Below are positions 51,324 to 61,637 of a DNA stretch of 64,000 nucleotides, one piece after another. The stretch lies in NCBI GenBank assembly GCA_902809985.1, contig CADDXC010000002.1:496001-560000 (forward strand). The letters are read 5' to 3'. A program made the position numbers and the translations under genes. Positions within the stretch are counted from its first letter, which is position 1, and every line of letters starts with the position of its first letter. The notes beneath the pieces were generated by a model. The model saw only the letters and a program-made list of their open reading frames with translations, searched no databases and was not told the DNA's origin. This DNA comes from Clostridiaceae bacterium BL-3 (GTDB lineage: Bacteria; Bacillota; Clostridia; Clostridiales; Clostridiaceae).

Positions 51324-54300
51324 GTTGAACCTTAACATGAGATGTATTTAAATAATACCCTAAATCCTAAATAATTCCATTGTTTATATGTTGAACCTTA
51401 ACATGAGATGTATTTAAATGCTTGTACTATCTTATGTTCTATATAGTAGGACCATGTTGAACCTTAACATGAGATGTATTTAAATGGCATAAAAATGTAT
51501 CAGAGATTTCAGAACAAACAGGTTGAACCTTAACATGAGATGTATTTAAATTACATTCTTTTAGATTATCTGTAGCCTTTTCCGTATGTTGAACCTTAAC
51601 ATGAGATGTATTTAAATAGAAAAATTTTAAAGGAGAGTATAAAAAATGTTAAAGTTGAACCTTAACATGAGATGTATTTAAATAGTAGCAGCTACAGATA
51701 GGAAAAATGGGCTATTGGTTGAACCTTAACATGAGATGTATTTAAATTAGAAACTTGTATCATTCTCTGCTCCGGTATACTTGTTGAACCTTAACATGAG
51801 ATGTATTTAAATTGCTCAGGTAGATTTCTGATCCTGCCACCGTTAACTGTTGAACCTTAACATGAGATGTATTTAAATCCCCATTCCAATTCCAAACAAT
51901 CTTCCAGGTCAGGTTGAACCTTAACATGAGATGTATTTAAATTGCTTAGTCTTAATCCTTTTCCACTCTTTCCAAAAGCGTTGAACCTTAACATGAGATG
52001 TATTTAAATGGGCAATATCGTTGACCTGCATTTATAATCTTCCCACAGTTGAACCTTAACATGAGATGTATTTAAATTAACCATTCAACTCCTTATATAC
52101 ATCCTTGTGTGGTCGTTGAACCTTAACATGAGATGTATTTAAATCAAGTTCTTCAGCTCTCCCCAGAATGTCAGCAATATGTTGAACCTTAACATGAGAT
52201 GTATTTAAATAGCTGTTAGGTGCTGGTGTTCCTGTAAGTCCCACTATGTTGAACCTTAACATGAGATGTATTTAAATTATAGACCTGTTGAGAATTTACC
52301 TCCAGCATACCAGGTTGAACCTTAACATGAGATGTATTTAAATTAAAGTCGATATCACTTATAAGGTAGCAGGGGGAACAGTTGAACCTTAACATGAGAT
52401 GTATTTAAATGGTTCATCCAAGTTGGACACCTATATAGTTGACACCGTTGAACCTTAACATGAGATGTATTTAAATATTATAGGAAATAGTTCAAATATA
52501 ATGCGGTGTTCAGTGTTGAACCTTAACATGAGATGTATTTAAATGTACAACACAATGCACGAACTTATTCTGACCATTGGTTGAACCTTAACATGAGATG
52601 TATTTAAATTACATTTCTTCAAGTTCTTCCGTTTGCCTTTTAATCGTTGAACCTTAACATGAGATGTATTTAAATTTCAAGTTGGCTGTATCGGGCTTTT
52701 GAAAGCAATAGTTGAACCTTAACATGAGATGTATTTAAATTACACAGTGACAACATCAATGATATAATTATCCTTTACGTTGAACCTTAACATGAGATGT
52801 ATTTAAATCTGTGTTCATAGCTCATCACCACCTTATAACTTATGTTGAACCTTAACATGAGATGTATTTAAATCCCCTCTATGAACTATAAATCCATATA
52901 TCCTCAACCGTTGAACCTTAACATGAGATGTATTTAAATGGTTATCAACTTCCCGTTCTTCTATACTATAAGTATGTTGAACCTTAACATGAGATGTATT
53001 TAAATAGAATGGACCATAAACCAATAAAAGCCACAAACTGCGTTGAACCTTAACATGAGATGTATTTAAATAAAATTATCAGATAGCATGAAGAATACAC
53101 CTGAAGTTGAACCTTAACATGAGATGTATTTAAATTTTTAGATACGAATATGAGGAGTTATTTCAAGTTGGGTTGAACCTTAACATGAGATGTATTTAAA
53201 TTCCAATGAAATATCCAATGCTTTTGCTATAGAAACCGTTGAACCTTAACATGAGATGTATTTAAATGAATCAAGCCTTATCTGCTCTATTGCCCTCCTG
53301 TACGTTGAACCTTAACATGAGATGTATTTAAATTAAATATAGCTCCATGTTCATGTAACTTCCTCTTGAGTTGAACCTTAACATGAGATGTATTTAAATA
53401 GACTAGAACCAACGCCATCAATTACAGTTGCCAAATGTTGAACCTTAACATGAGATGTATTTAAATAATACAAGGGCAAGACTGAGAGAATGGCGACATA
53501 CGTTGAACCTTAACATGAGATGTATTTAAATAATTATTAAGTGTTTGAGATGGTTTTTGACTTAAGGTTGAACCTTAACATGAGATGTATTTAAATTTAT
53601 CTGATTTACTCATCTATCTGACCTCCCTCAAGGTTGAACCTTAACATGAGATGTATTTAAATTAACTATACACCTGCCTTTGCTCCTTCTCCTTCTTGTT
53701 GAACCTTAACATGAGATGTATTTAAATGAGCGTTACAACAAATTGCCCAGCGAAATAGCGAGGGTTGAACCTTAACATGAGATGTATTTAAATTTAATAC
53801 AATTATATGTCTAAAATATAAAGTCTTCTGTTGAACCTTAACATGAGATGTATTTAAATAGCTCTCCATGTATACAAAAGCGTGTTTCCTGTCCAGGTTG
53901 AACCTTAACATGAGATGTATTTAAATCTCTTTGTCCCTCCTTCTATATTAAGAATTTAATTGTTGAACCTTAACATGAGATGTATTTAAATCAAACGAAG
54001 ATGTTATAACAAGAACCCTGAATTTGGGTTGAACCTTAACATGAGATGTATTTAAATTTAATCCTCTGGATTTCGATTTCAGCTTGCTCCTCTGGTTGAA
54101 CCTTAACATGAGATGTATTTAAATTCAAGCACTAGAAAAATTCACTAATGGTGCTATAGGGTTGAACCTTAACATGAGATGTATTTAAATTGTATAAGAG
54201 TAACAGGCATTTTCTCTGTCCTAAGTGTTGAACCTTAACATGAGATGTATTTAAATAAATCAAATTCTATTTTTCCCATCCTTTACATCTCCGTTGAACC

Positions 54301-54846
54301 TTAACATGAGATGTATTTAAATGCCCATGCAATTTGCTTCTTTGAGCCTTTCAATTCAAGTTGAACCTTAACATGAGATGTATTTAAATCAGCCTGAATA
54401 CCCTTATCCTTTTTTCGATACGTTACGTTGAACCTTAACATGAGATGTATTTAAATTTTACAACAGTGTGTAGCATATTCTTTGCTGTTTGGGTTGAACC
54501 TTAACATGAGATGTATTTAAATAAGAATCAGTTTACATTGCGTAAAAACAGAGAAAGGTTGAACCTTAACATGAGATGTATTTAAATTCCCTCCTAGGCT
54601 TCTTTCTGCATTAGATATCTTTGTTGAACCTTAACATGAGATGTATTTAAATTAGCAAGTATCTTGGGGTCATTCCTGGCATTATAAGTTGAACCTTAAC
54701 ATGAGATGTATTTAAATTGTTCTTTATCAAATTTTTCTTCATGCCCATTATTGTTGAATCTTAACATGAGATGTATTTAAATCTGGGATTTCGACATATT
54801 CCCCGTCGCCCTTCTTGTTGAACCTTAACATGAGATTAGTTTAAAA
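51324..54846 (+). CRISPR. CRISPR array 1: 54 repeats of 30 bp, 53 spacers
   Basis: I counted 54 repeats starting GTTGAACCTTAACATG and ending GTATTTAAAT, spaced 64-68 bases apart (spacers about 34-38 bases), all different by eye. The first 52 repeats look identical. The penultimate repeat has one C-to-T change and the last is degenerate over its final third, so the old end is on the right and the leader on the left (51240-51323). The repeat resembles those of clostridial type I-B systems. No cas gene is within the window. Short reading frames that repeat LNTSHVKVQ are artefacts of the repeat. Confidence 0.98.
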
Positions 54847-55026
54847 AATGTTTTAGAATTATATTAAATTTTTATCGTCGACCCTGAATAGAGTAAAAGT
54901 TACCGGAGGTCGACGATTTTTATATTTGTAGTTAATTAGCCGCCTGAGATTAATTTTTAAAACTTTTGTAGGAATATTTCTGAATATTGCATTTTTCTAG
55001 ATGCTGATGTATTCTATACTTGATGG
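54847..55026 (+). promoter_or_regulatory. Spacer between the arrays: terminator of array 1 and leader of array 2
   Basis: ATCGTCGACC and GGTCGACGAT pair (54873-54920), followed by TTTTTATATTT, a good terminator for array 1. The AT-rich ~100 bases that follow, up to the first repeat at 55027, are the natural leader position for array 2. Confidence 0.7.
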
Positions 55027-57902
55027 GATTTTAGGATACCTATAAGGAATTGAAACTAGAAAATAGATTAGTATTAATATGTTGTAATATATAGATTTTA
55101 GGATACCTATAAGGAATTGAAACTGGGATACCACAGTTTGTAATGGGATTAAATGATGCAGATTTTAGGATACCTATAAGGAATTGAAACAAAAACAAGA
55201 TGTAGGGGTAGAGAGTTATACAGAGAAGATTTTAGGATACCTATAAGGAATTGAAACTTTGGTATAATAGTATCACTTACTTTATGACCTCTATGATTTT
55301 AGGATACCTATAAGGAATTGAAACGTATTTACGGCAATAACAAGTCCCATAGGAATTGCTGGATTTTAGGATACCTATAAGGAATTGAAACTTTTATCTC
55401 CTACCATAATAAACTCCTTAATTTGAATGATTTTAGGATACCTATAAGGAATTGAAACTTGCGGTCGGGGTTGCCTATTTGAAAAAGAAAAGGGAGATTT
55501 TAGGATACCTATAAGGAATTGAAACTGACAAAAGAAAAATGTCTCGGGATAAAAACGGAATAGATTTTAGGATACCTATAAGGAATTGAAACTAAGCCTT
55601 TCTAAAGTCCTCCCATCCATGAGAGTATGATTTTAGGATACCTATAAGGAATTGAAACTAGCCAAAATTGTTAGCCAGCTTCCTGGTAGTTCCAGATTTT
55701 AGGATACCTATAAGGAATTGAAACGCAATCTCAACATGTCCTGGGAATCTTCTTTTTCTGATTTTAGGATACCTATAAGGAATTGAAACAATAAAATATA
55801 ATAGCTGAATCCACTTTTAAGTCCTGATTTTAGGATACCTATAAGGAATTGAAACAACTATACTGGATGGAAGGTTACACCCAAGAAGAAGTGATTTTAG
55901 GATACCTATAAGGAATTGAAACTCCCATGCTCTAAACTTTATATCACGCATTTACTCGCCGATTTTAGGATACCTATAAGGAATTGAAACCGAATAATAT
56001 CACCTTCTAAACAAGAAAAAAGCCCGATTTTAGGATACCTATAAGGAATTGAAACCCGGGAGCTAAAGCATTTTGGACAACTAATCCAGAGATTTTAGGA
56101 TACCTATAAGGAATTGAAACTTTTGTTTAAATCACCCCGAACATAAAATATAATTTCGATTTTAGGATACCTATAAGGAATTGAAACTAGACTTGTATAT
56201 GGACTATGAAATAGATAAAGAAGATTTTAGGATACCTATAAGGAATTGAAACCACAGACTGGGAAGGAAAGAAGAAGGAGCTTGTTGGATTTTAGGATAC
56301 CTATAAGGAATTGAAACAAGGCTGGTCTATTAGTATTCCCCCCAGAATATCCGGATTTTAGGATACCTATAAGGAATTGAAACAGACAATCAAAAGTCGA
56401 AAACTTTTTGAACCGTAAAGATTTTAGGATACCTATAAGGAATTGAAACCAGTTGACCGGCTCTGGCTCTGATTCTGGCTCTCGATTTTAGGATACCTAT
56501 AAGGAATTGAAACAAATCTCTCCTTGAAATATCTAGTGTACAAGGTATTAGATTTTAGGATACCTATAAGGAATTGAAACTGCCTGCAATTCACACAAAC
56601 TGCAAGTGTCTTTGTTTTGATTTTAGGATACCTATAAGGAATTGAAACTAACATATCAGGGTATCAATCATATTTAATTCTATTTGATTTTAGGATACCT
56701 ATAAGGAATTGAAACTCCATACACCTAGCAGTATGTACTAATTTATTTTCTCGATTTTAGGATACCTATAAGGAATTGAAACCTACAGGATTTGGCAATA
56801 AAAAAATAATAGATACTGATTTTAGGATACCTATAAGGAATTGAAACTTATATCTCTCATATCCGAAATATTTAAAGCTACCAGATTTTAGGATACCTAT
56901 AAGGAATTGAAACCCCATTGTCTGAATGTGCCTATTTCGCAAGTCCTTGGGATTTTAGGATACCTATAAGGAATTGAAACATGGACTATGATAGCATAGA
57001 TAATACATGGTGTACAAAGATTTTAGGATACCTATAAGGAATTGAAACTTGGTAAGAAAGATGTTGATATCCAAGGTATTAAAGATTTTAGGATACCTAT
57101 AAGGAATTGAAACAAATTTCTTCGAGATCTTCTTTTGTAGCCTTTGAAGATTTTAGGATACCTATAAGGAATTGAAACTGTAAAAATAAATCCTTGCAAA
57201 ACACTGGTATACCTGATTTTAGGATACCTATAAGGAATTGAAACTCAGTACTTGCTATAAAAGTTTTCGCATATCCATCTGATTTTAGGATACCTATAAG
57301 GAATTGAAACATATAGATGACTATAATACGTCCAGGAACGAATTGGATTTTAGGATACCTATAAGGAATTGAAACAAGAAGTAAATGACAGCTTCGTACA
57401 AAACACTTTGAGATTTTAGGATACCTATAAGGAATTGAAACCCGTTTTGAAATAATGAATAGGTATGGTATACAAACTGATTTTAGGATACCTATAAGGA
57501 ATTGAAACAATCCTGATATCCTCTTGATGCTGCTCCTACCAATTCGATTTTAGGATACCTATAAGGAATTGAAACTCAATATATAAATTTAAGTTATCAG
57601 TATGGATCAAGATTTTAGGATACCTATAAGGAATTGAAACCTTGAATACGCCAGGGCTTTTAAAAGGAGGAAAAATGATTTTAGGATACCTATAAGGAAT
57701 TGAAACATGGGATTAAGAAAGTAATAAATGTATTTAGATTTGGATTTTAGGATACCTATAAGGAATTGAAACGCAGATAATTCAGGGTGTTTTTCAACTT
57801 GATTGATGATTTTAGGATACCTATGAGGAATTGAAACAGTCATGTTGGTCCACCTTCCCAGTATGTTGTACCCATTTTAGATTACCTATTAGGAATTGAA
57901 CC
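55027..57902 (+). CRISPR. CRISPR array 2: 44 repeats of 30 bp, 43 spacers
   Basis: I counted 44 repeats starting GATTTTAGGATACC and ending AAGGAATTGAAAC, with spacers about 35-38 bases, all different by eye. The GAAAC end is typical of type I-B/III repeats. The repeat at 57808 has one A-to-G change and the last (57873-57902) has several changes, again placing the old end on the right. The sequence is unrelated to the repeat of array 1 although only 180 bases separate them. No cas gene is in the window. Confidence 0.98.
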
Positions 57903-58008
57903 CTAAATTACTAAAGTACAACAACTTGCAACATTGCGGATTTGGCCTATATTCGAATTGATGAACATATATGAGTTAGCTATAATAATCATATGGAGGG
58001 GATAAGAA

Positions 58009-58188
58009 ATGTCAGGTAATGGTAAGAGGTATAATACAGAATTCAGAGCAGATGCTGTAAGGCTTGTAGTAGAAGAAGGTAGATTTGTAAACAGTGTGTC
58101 AAATGATTTAGGCATAAATGAGCAAACCTTGAAAAACTGGTTCAGACTCTTGGTTTTCAGCAGCACAAAATTTTGGAGTAAATGCTAG
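58009..58188 (+). pseudogene. IS3-family orfA fragment
   Basis: From an ATG after GGAGGGG the frame reads KRYNTEFRADAVRLVVEEGRFVNSV and LGINEQTLKNWFR, the helix-turn-helix of IS3-type OrfA. It then jumps to an unrelated LLVFSSTKFWSKC and a stop, so only ~45 residues of the transposase remain. A second open stretch without a start (58151-58315, WFSAAQNFGVNARELIEICTWAQ) overlaps and belongs to whatever DNA replaced the rest. It lies just beyond the old end of CRISPR array 2. Confidence 0.75.
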
Positions 58189-58326
58189 GGAGCTAATAGA
58201 GATATGTACATGGGCGCAAAATTCTGATATGTCGTATGTTTCGAATACTAGGAATTTTAGATTGCAATTAGATATAAGCTATTATAATAATTATACGACT
58301 GTTATGTTAGATTAGGAGAAACTAAA

Positions 58327-58473
58327 ATGTATAAATTTCAATACAAAGATGGTGCTGAAAAGCAAAACATAATTGACCAAAACAAAGATAAAATATTAAT
58401 TGAGGAAGATAGCATTAAGGAGGGTAATTTTCTTATCTTTAGTGATATTAAACCACTGGAAAATCAAATGTAA
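58327..58473 (+). CDS. Small hypothetical protein
   Basis: 48 residues, AGGAGAAACTAAA before the ATG, which gives a good ribosome binding site. The sequence (MYKFQYKDGAEKQNIIDQNKDKILIEEDSI...FLIFSDIKPLE) is acidic/basic, soluble and not recognised. It may be a genuine small gene or the tail of a larger one. A small hairpin AGCTAGAGGTAGCT with a following T run (58547-58570) could end a transcript from here. Confidence 0.45.
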   Translation: MYKFQYKDGAEKQNIIDQNKDKILIEEDSIKEGNFLIFSDIKPLENQM

Positions 58474-58743
58474 GACTTGGATAATACAGCAAATATGATT
58501 TTACTTAAATAGGAGGAGATTATCATAGAATACAGAGCAAAATAGCAGCTAGAGGTAGCTTTTTTTATTTTTTGCCATAAATATTAAAAAATATGATAAT
58601 ATTAATTTGTAGAAGTAAATGCTATTTTTAGAAATGAGATTATTATTAACTTTGAGATAAGTTATCTTTCACCAGATCACAAAGATTATTGATTCGAATT
58701 TTAATAAGTACAGATAAAATTATATGAAAATGGAGGAGTAAAT

Positions 58744-59295
58744 ATGTTATCAGGAAAAATAATAACTTTAGGAATCACGGCATGTAGCCCAGCATACCAA
58801 TCAATTACGTTAATTAGGGAATTGAGAAAGCGTGGTGCACAGGTACATGTAGTTATGACGACAAACGCAGTTAATTTTGTTACACCACTTATGGTACAGA
58901 GAGAGGCAGGAACGCCTATCCAGATTGAGCAGTTTGAACTTCCAAAGGCTTATGATATGAATCATCAGTCACTGTCGTTTAAATCTGATTTAATGCTTGT
59001 TGCACCAGCTTCTGCTAATACCATTGGAAAGGCAGCAAATGGAATAGCAGATAATCTTCTTACTACAAATCTATTATCAACAAATTCGCCTATTGTTTTT
59101 GCAACTCATATTAACCCGACAATGTACAGTAAACCAAGTGTACAAAGAAATGTGAAAATACTTAAAGAAGATGGGGTAATATTTGTTGAAAATAAAGAGG
59201 CCAAATTCCCAAGCATGTTTCCGAGCATAGAGGCTATTATTAAAACAGTCGAAGAAGTAATTAGTTACTGTGGCTCCTGCACAAAGCACAGCTAG
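58744..59295 (+). CDS. Flavoprotein family protein (PPC decarboxylase/UbiX-like fold)
   Basis: 183 residues after GGAGGAG. KIITLGITACSPAYQSITLIRELRKRGAQVHVVMTTNAVNFVTPL is the flavin-binding start of PF02441. LMLVAPASANTIGKAANGIADNLLTTNLL is the conserved PASANT block of phosphopantothenoylcysteine decarboxylase-type proteins, and NPTMYSKPSVQRNVKIL is the MN.xMw..P-like region. Stand-alone, lacking the CoaB half, so not a standard CoaBC. The end ISYCGSCTKHS is odd: one base away a frame reads an Ala/Pro-rich tail APAQSTASVTAPAHPVQPAQ to TAA at 59332-59334. Confidence 0.8.
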   Translation: MLSGKIITLGITACSPAYQSITLIRELRKRGAQVHVVMTTNAVNFVTPLMVQREAGTPIQIEQFELPKAYDMNHQSLSFKSDLMLVAPASANTIGKAANGIADNLLTTNLLSTNSPIVFATHINPTMYSKPSVQRNVKILKEDGVIFVENKEAKFPSMFPSIEAIIKTVEEVISYCGSCTKHS

Positions 59296-59491
59296 TGTAA
59301 CAGCTCCTGCGCATCCAGTACAACCAGCACAATAAATTTAGCCTCGGGTTATTTATTTAAGCTGAGGCTTATTTTTGTTATAAAGTGTATTATAATATAC
59401 AAAATTTAAAAGTTTTGTATAAGATAATATAGAGATTCTCATGATATGAAAATATCTGTAATTAATTTATTTTATCATAAAATGGGAAATA

Positions 59492-59902
59492 ATGATGTTG
59501 ACAGAAAATGATGTTGTTGATGCAACGTGTAAGGCAATTGAAAATGAAGGATATACGATAAATCAAAAATTAAATACCATTCAGAAAGGAATAGATATAG
59601 TTGGAGAAAAAAATGGTATTAAAATCTACATCGAGGCTAAAGGTGGTACAAGTTCTAAATTAACAACAAACAGATATGGCAAACCGTTTAATGGTAATCA
59701 AGTTAAAGATCACGTTGCTAATGCTTTATTGAAAACTTGTGAAACTATTTCAAAGTATCATGGACCCAACACGGAAGTAGCGATGGCATTTCCAGACAAT
59801 GAGGAACATAGGGATAGAATTGCTAAAATTCAGCCAGTAATAAGAAAATTGAACATTATATTATTTTGGGTTAAAGAAGATAAAAGTGTTGAAAAAGTAT
59901 GA
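59492..59902 (+). CDS. Small PD-(D/E)XK-type nuclease-like protein
   Basis: 136 residues. The nuclease signature is visible as KGIDIVGEKNGIKIYIEAKGG (Asp, then E-x-K) around 30-52, preceded by a helix with Glu (VDATCKAIENEGY). HVANALLKTCETISKYHGPNTEVAMAFPDNEEHRDRIAKI and IILFWVKED complete an alpha/beta fold. It resembles stand-alone restriction-like nucleases of unknown role. No methylase or other defence gene adjoins, apart from the CRISPR arrays 1.6 kb away. The ribosome binding site is weak (GGGAAA). Confidence 0.65.
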   Translation: MMLTENDVVDATCKAIENEGYTINQKLNTIQKGIDIVGEKNGIKIYIEAKGGTSSKLTTNRYGKPFNGNQVKDHVANALLKTCETISKYHGPNTEVAMAFPDNEEHRDRIAKIQPVIRKLNIILFWVKEDKSVEKV

Positions 59903-60039
59903 TTTAATAAAATTTAAGTCCGTAAAAATTGTGAGGCAAATATAGATAAAAAGCAGATTGTCTTTAAAATTTCATAATATTTACAAATAGTTAACTTGAG
60001 TGACACTAAGCCGTAATAAAAATCATATATACTTATAAG

Positions 60040-60245
60040 TGTCCTAGGGAAATAAACCTTAGCGAAAGTGAAAAATAATGTGTTTACATATACAAGAGAA
60101 AAAAGTAATGGTAATTACCAAGGCAGTGTCTGTGGCTGCAGGACACTATAAACTTAAATGCAACCACCATAGAATATCTAGTCAATAGATCTCCCTTAGT
60201 TTAATCACACAAAATAAGCATCTGTCATTTAGGATGCTTATTTTT
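60040..60245 (+). ncRNA. Structured RNA candidate 1 (pseudoknot plus terminator)
   Basis: AGTGTC (60125-60130) pairs with GACACT (60142-60147), and the loop GTGGCTGCA can pair with TGCAACCAC (60159-60167, one mismatch), an H-type pseudoknot. It is followed by an intrinsic terminator AATAAGCATC/GATGCTTATT then TTT (60213-60245). A near-copy lies 245 bases downstream. Boundaries upstream are approximate. No coding frame covers it. The family is not recognised. Confidence 0.6.
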
Positions 60246-60289
60246 ATGATGTTTACAAATAGTTTATGAATGAGACATTGGGATGTAAC

Positions 60290-60503
60290 AAATATTCTAT
60301 ATAATTATAAATATTCTAAGGGATAACCTTAGTTTACATAAATTAATCATTCTCTTTAAAAATAGTTACAGGTGTATATTAGTGTCTGTGGTTGCAGGGC
60401 ACGTTAAACTTAAATGCAACCACAACAAGATTCTATGTAAATTTAGACTCCTTTTTAAAGATGTGATGTAAGATAAGCACCCTAAATGATGGGTGCTTAT
60501 CTT
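60290..60503 (+). ncRNA. Structured RNA candidate 2 (tandem copy)
   Basis: It shares GTGTCTGTGG(C/T)TGCAGG(A/G)CAC and TAAACTTAAATGCAACCAC with candidate 1. Stem GTGTC (60382-60386)/GGCAC (60398-60402) keeps pairing through a G-U, and loop GTGGTTGCA pairs perfectly with TGCAACCAC (60415-60423). A 13-bp hairpin AAGATAAGCACCC/GGGTGCTTATCTT (60470-60503) follows. Other parts of the two copies have diverged, so the pseudoknot is the conserved feature. Confidence 0.6.
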
Positions 60504-60670
60504 AGTTGAGGTTTATAATGTTTAAATTTAGTATATTTTATAGAATAATAATATTTTTTTAATGATTAGCACTAGTAATTGAAATTATCTTATAAATGAA
60601 AATTTGAAAGATAGAAGTAAGAAACACATTTAAGAGAAGTCTAAAGAAACTAAACTAGATAGTGAAGTTA

Positions 60671-60871
60671 TTACTCGAAACGCAGTGGGTAATACGGATG
60701 ACAAGTTTGAGAAGTTTCGTACTCTTTTAGAACGTCAATAACTATATCAAGTGAATATAACTGGATTTGCTTAATCATTTCTATTTCTTGGTCGCTAAGG
60801 TCGGTACTTATAAATTTTTTGTTTATTTTATCTTCGATTGTAGCTTTTATCTTGGCAAAATCCGTGCTCAT
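60671..60871 (-). CDS. Small hypothetical protein
   Basis: 66 residues from the ATG at 60871, with AGGAGGTGATAATT upstream on the minus strand, an excellent ribosome binding site. Helical and charged (TDFAKIKATIEDKINKKFISTDLSDQEIEMIKQIQLYSLDIVIDVL in parts), ending CHPYYPLRFE. No domain, signal peptide or membrane segment is recognised. It lies alone, downstream of the tandem RNAs on the opposite strand. The strong binding site makes it likely real. Confidence 0.6.
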   Translation of the reverse strand: MSTDFAKIKATIEDKINKKFISTDLSDQEIEMIKQIQLYSLDIVIDVLKEYETSQTCHPYYPLRFE

Positions 60872-61007
60872 AATTATCACCTCCTTTTATAAAGTGATAA
60901 TTCTACAGAAATATGATAATACCTTTAAAAAAATATAGGTTTAGATAATATGAGTGAGAATCAGATGATTGAATACAAATTGGTTATAATTGTGTAAGAG
61001 TTCCAAA

Positions 61008-61032
61008 TTTTTTGGAGCTCTTTTTTAATACT
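61008..61032 (+). terminator. Intrinsic terminator without an assigned gene
   Basis: GAGTTCCAAA and TTTGGAGCTC pair tightly and are followed by TTTTTT. No plus-strand gene is seen in the ~100 bases before it (60872-61007), so it may end a short RNA. Confidence 0.65.
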
Positions 61033-61155
61033 ATAAAGGAAAGTCCTATGAGTGAATGTTAGAGGAAGAGAAGAACGAGTGACAAAAATAATTCTTATCA
61101 CACGAAAATAACAATGTTATTACATTCTTTAACCATAGTGGGTATATATACTATA

Positions 61156-61179
61156 TTTAAAGTTAAATTTAACTTTAAA
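61156..61179. promoter_or_regulatory. Perfect 24-bp palindrome before the secreted peptide gene
   Basis: TTTAAAGTTAAA and its exact complement, 27 bases before the start codon and close to the AGGAGG. Its position suits an operator or the transcript start region. It is AT-only apart from one G and one C, so chance symmetry is possible. Confidence 0.5.
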
Positions 61180-61205
61180 TAATTTAATTCAGGAGGTACA
61201 AGAAA

Positions 61206-61511
61206 ATGTTAAAGATGAAATACAAAGTAATATCAGCTGCTATGGTTATTGCACCATTATTTTTCAGTACAGGATTTGCTACAACGGTTCAAGCGTGTCC
61301 TACTAAGGCACCTATAGCAGTCCATAAGGTGGTACGCAAAGCAGCACCGAAGCCAGTTCGCAATATAGCGCCAAAGCCAGTTCGCAAAGCAGCACCGAAG
61401 CCAGTTCACAAAGGAGTAGTAAAACCGATAAATAAGTCAAAGCATAAAGTAGCACCAAAGGTAGCACATAAAGCAGTACCAAGACCAATTACTCAAGTAC
61501 ATCATAGGTAA
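61206..61511 (+). CDS. Secreted cationic Ala/Pro/Lys repeat peptide
   Basis: 101 residues after AGGAGG. A signal peptide (KYKVISAAMVIAPLFFSTGFATTVQA) leads to a ~70-residue mature chain made of imperfect 9-residue repeats of the type APKPVRKA/APKPVHKG, with only Lys, Arg and His as charged residues. Predicted pI is very high. It has no known domain. Such chains could bind wall polymers, nucleic acid or membranes. Palindrome 61156-61179 lies upstream and a terminator (61524-61551) follows, so it is a one-gene unit. Confidence 0.75.
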   Translation: MLKMKYKVISAAMVIAPLFFSTGFATTVQACPTKAPIAVHKVVRKAAPKPVRNIAPKPVRKAAPKPVHKGVVKPINKSKHKVAPKVAHKAVPRPITQVHHR

Positions 61512-61523
61512 AGCAGTAGTTAT

Positions 61524-61551
61524 TGCCCCGGAAACGGGGCTTTATTTTTTA
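61524..61551 (+). terminator. Intrinsic terminator of the secreted peptide gene
   Basis: GCCCCG and CGGGGC pair around GAAA-type loop, followed by TTTATTTTTT. Confidence 0.85.
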
Positions 61552-61572
61552 TTATGTATAGTTAATAAAAAT

Positions 61573-61637
61573 AACCCCCAGCCCAATGATATGCTTCCCT
61601 TTTATCATAAGGAGGAGCATATCGAGAAGCTGGAGGT
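61573..61637. repeat. Imperfect long inverted repeat
   Basis: ACCCCCAGC...GATATGCTTCCCTT and AAGGAGGAGCATATC...GCTGGAGGT pair with some bulges over ~28 bases each, around TTATCAT. No gene overlaps it. It may be a small RNA or a remnant of a mobile end. Confidence 0.55.

Noticed and set aside
52077..53911. Minus-strand frames reading repeated LNTSHVKVQ segments inside CRISPR array 1
   Set aside because: The repeated residues are simply the 30-bp repeat translated; spacers give the variable parts. No ribosome binding site and no known protein family.
56433..57843. Minus-strand frames reading repeated VSIPYRYPKI or FQFLIGILKS segments inside CRISPR array 2
   Set aside because: Same explanation: translation of the array 2 repeat in two frames.
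57903..58166. Minus-strand open frame after CRISPR array 2 as a Cas or hypothetical protein
   Set aside because: It is the complement of the IS3 orfA fragment read on the plus strand, which has a ribosome binding site and a recognisable helix-turn-helix.
60040..60503. The tandem RNAs as c-di-GMP-II or other known riboswitches
   Set aside because: Both end in terminators with no gene directly downstream on the same strand, and the conserved cores of the riboswitches I can recall are not present.
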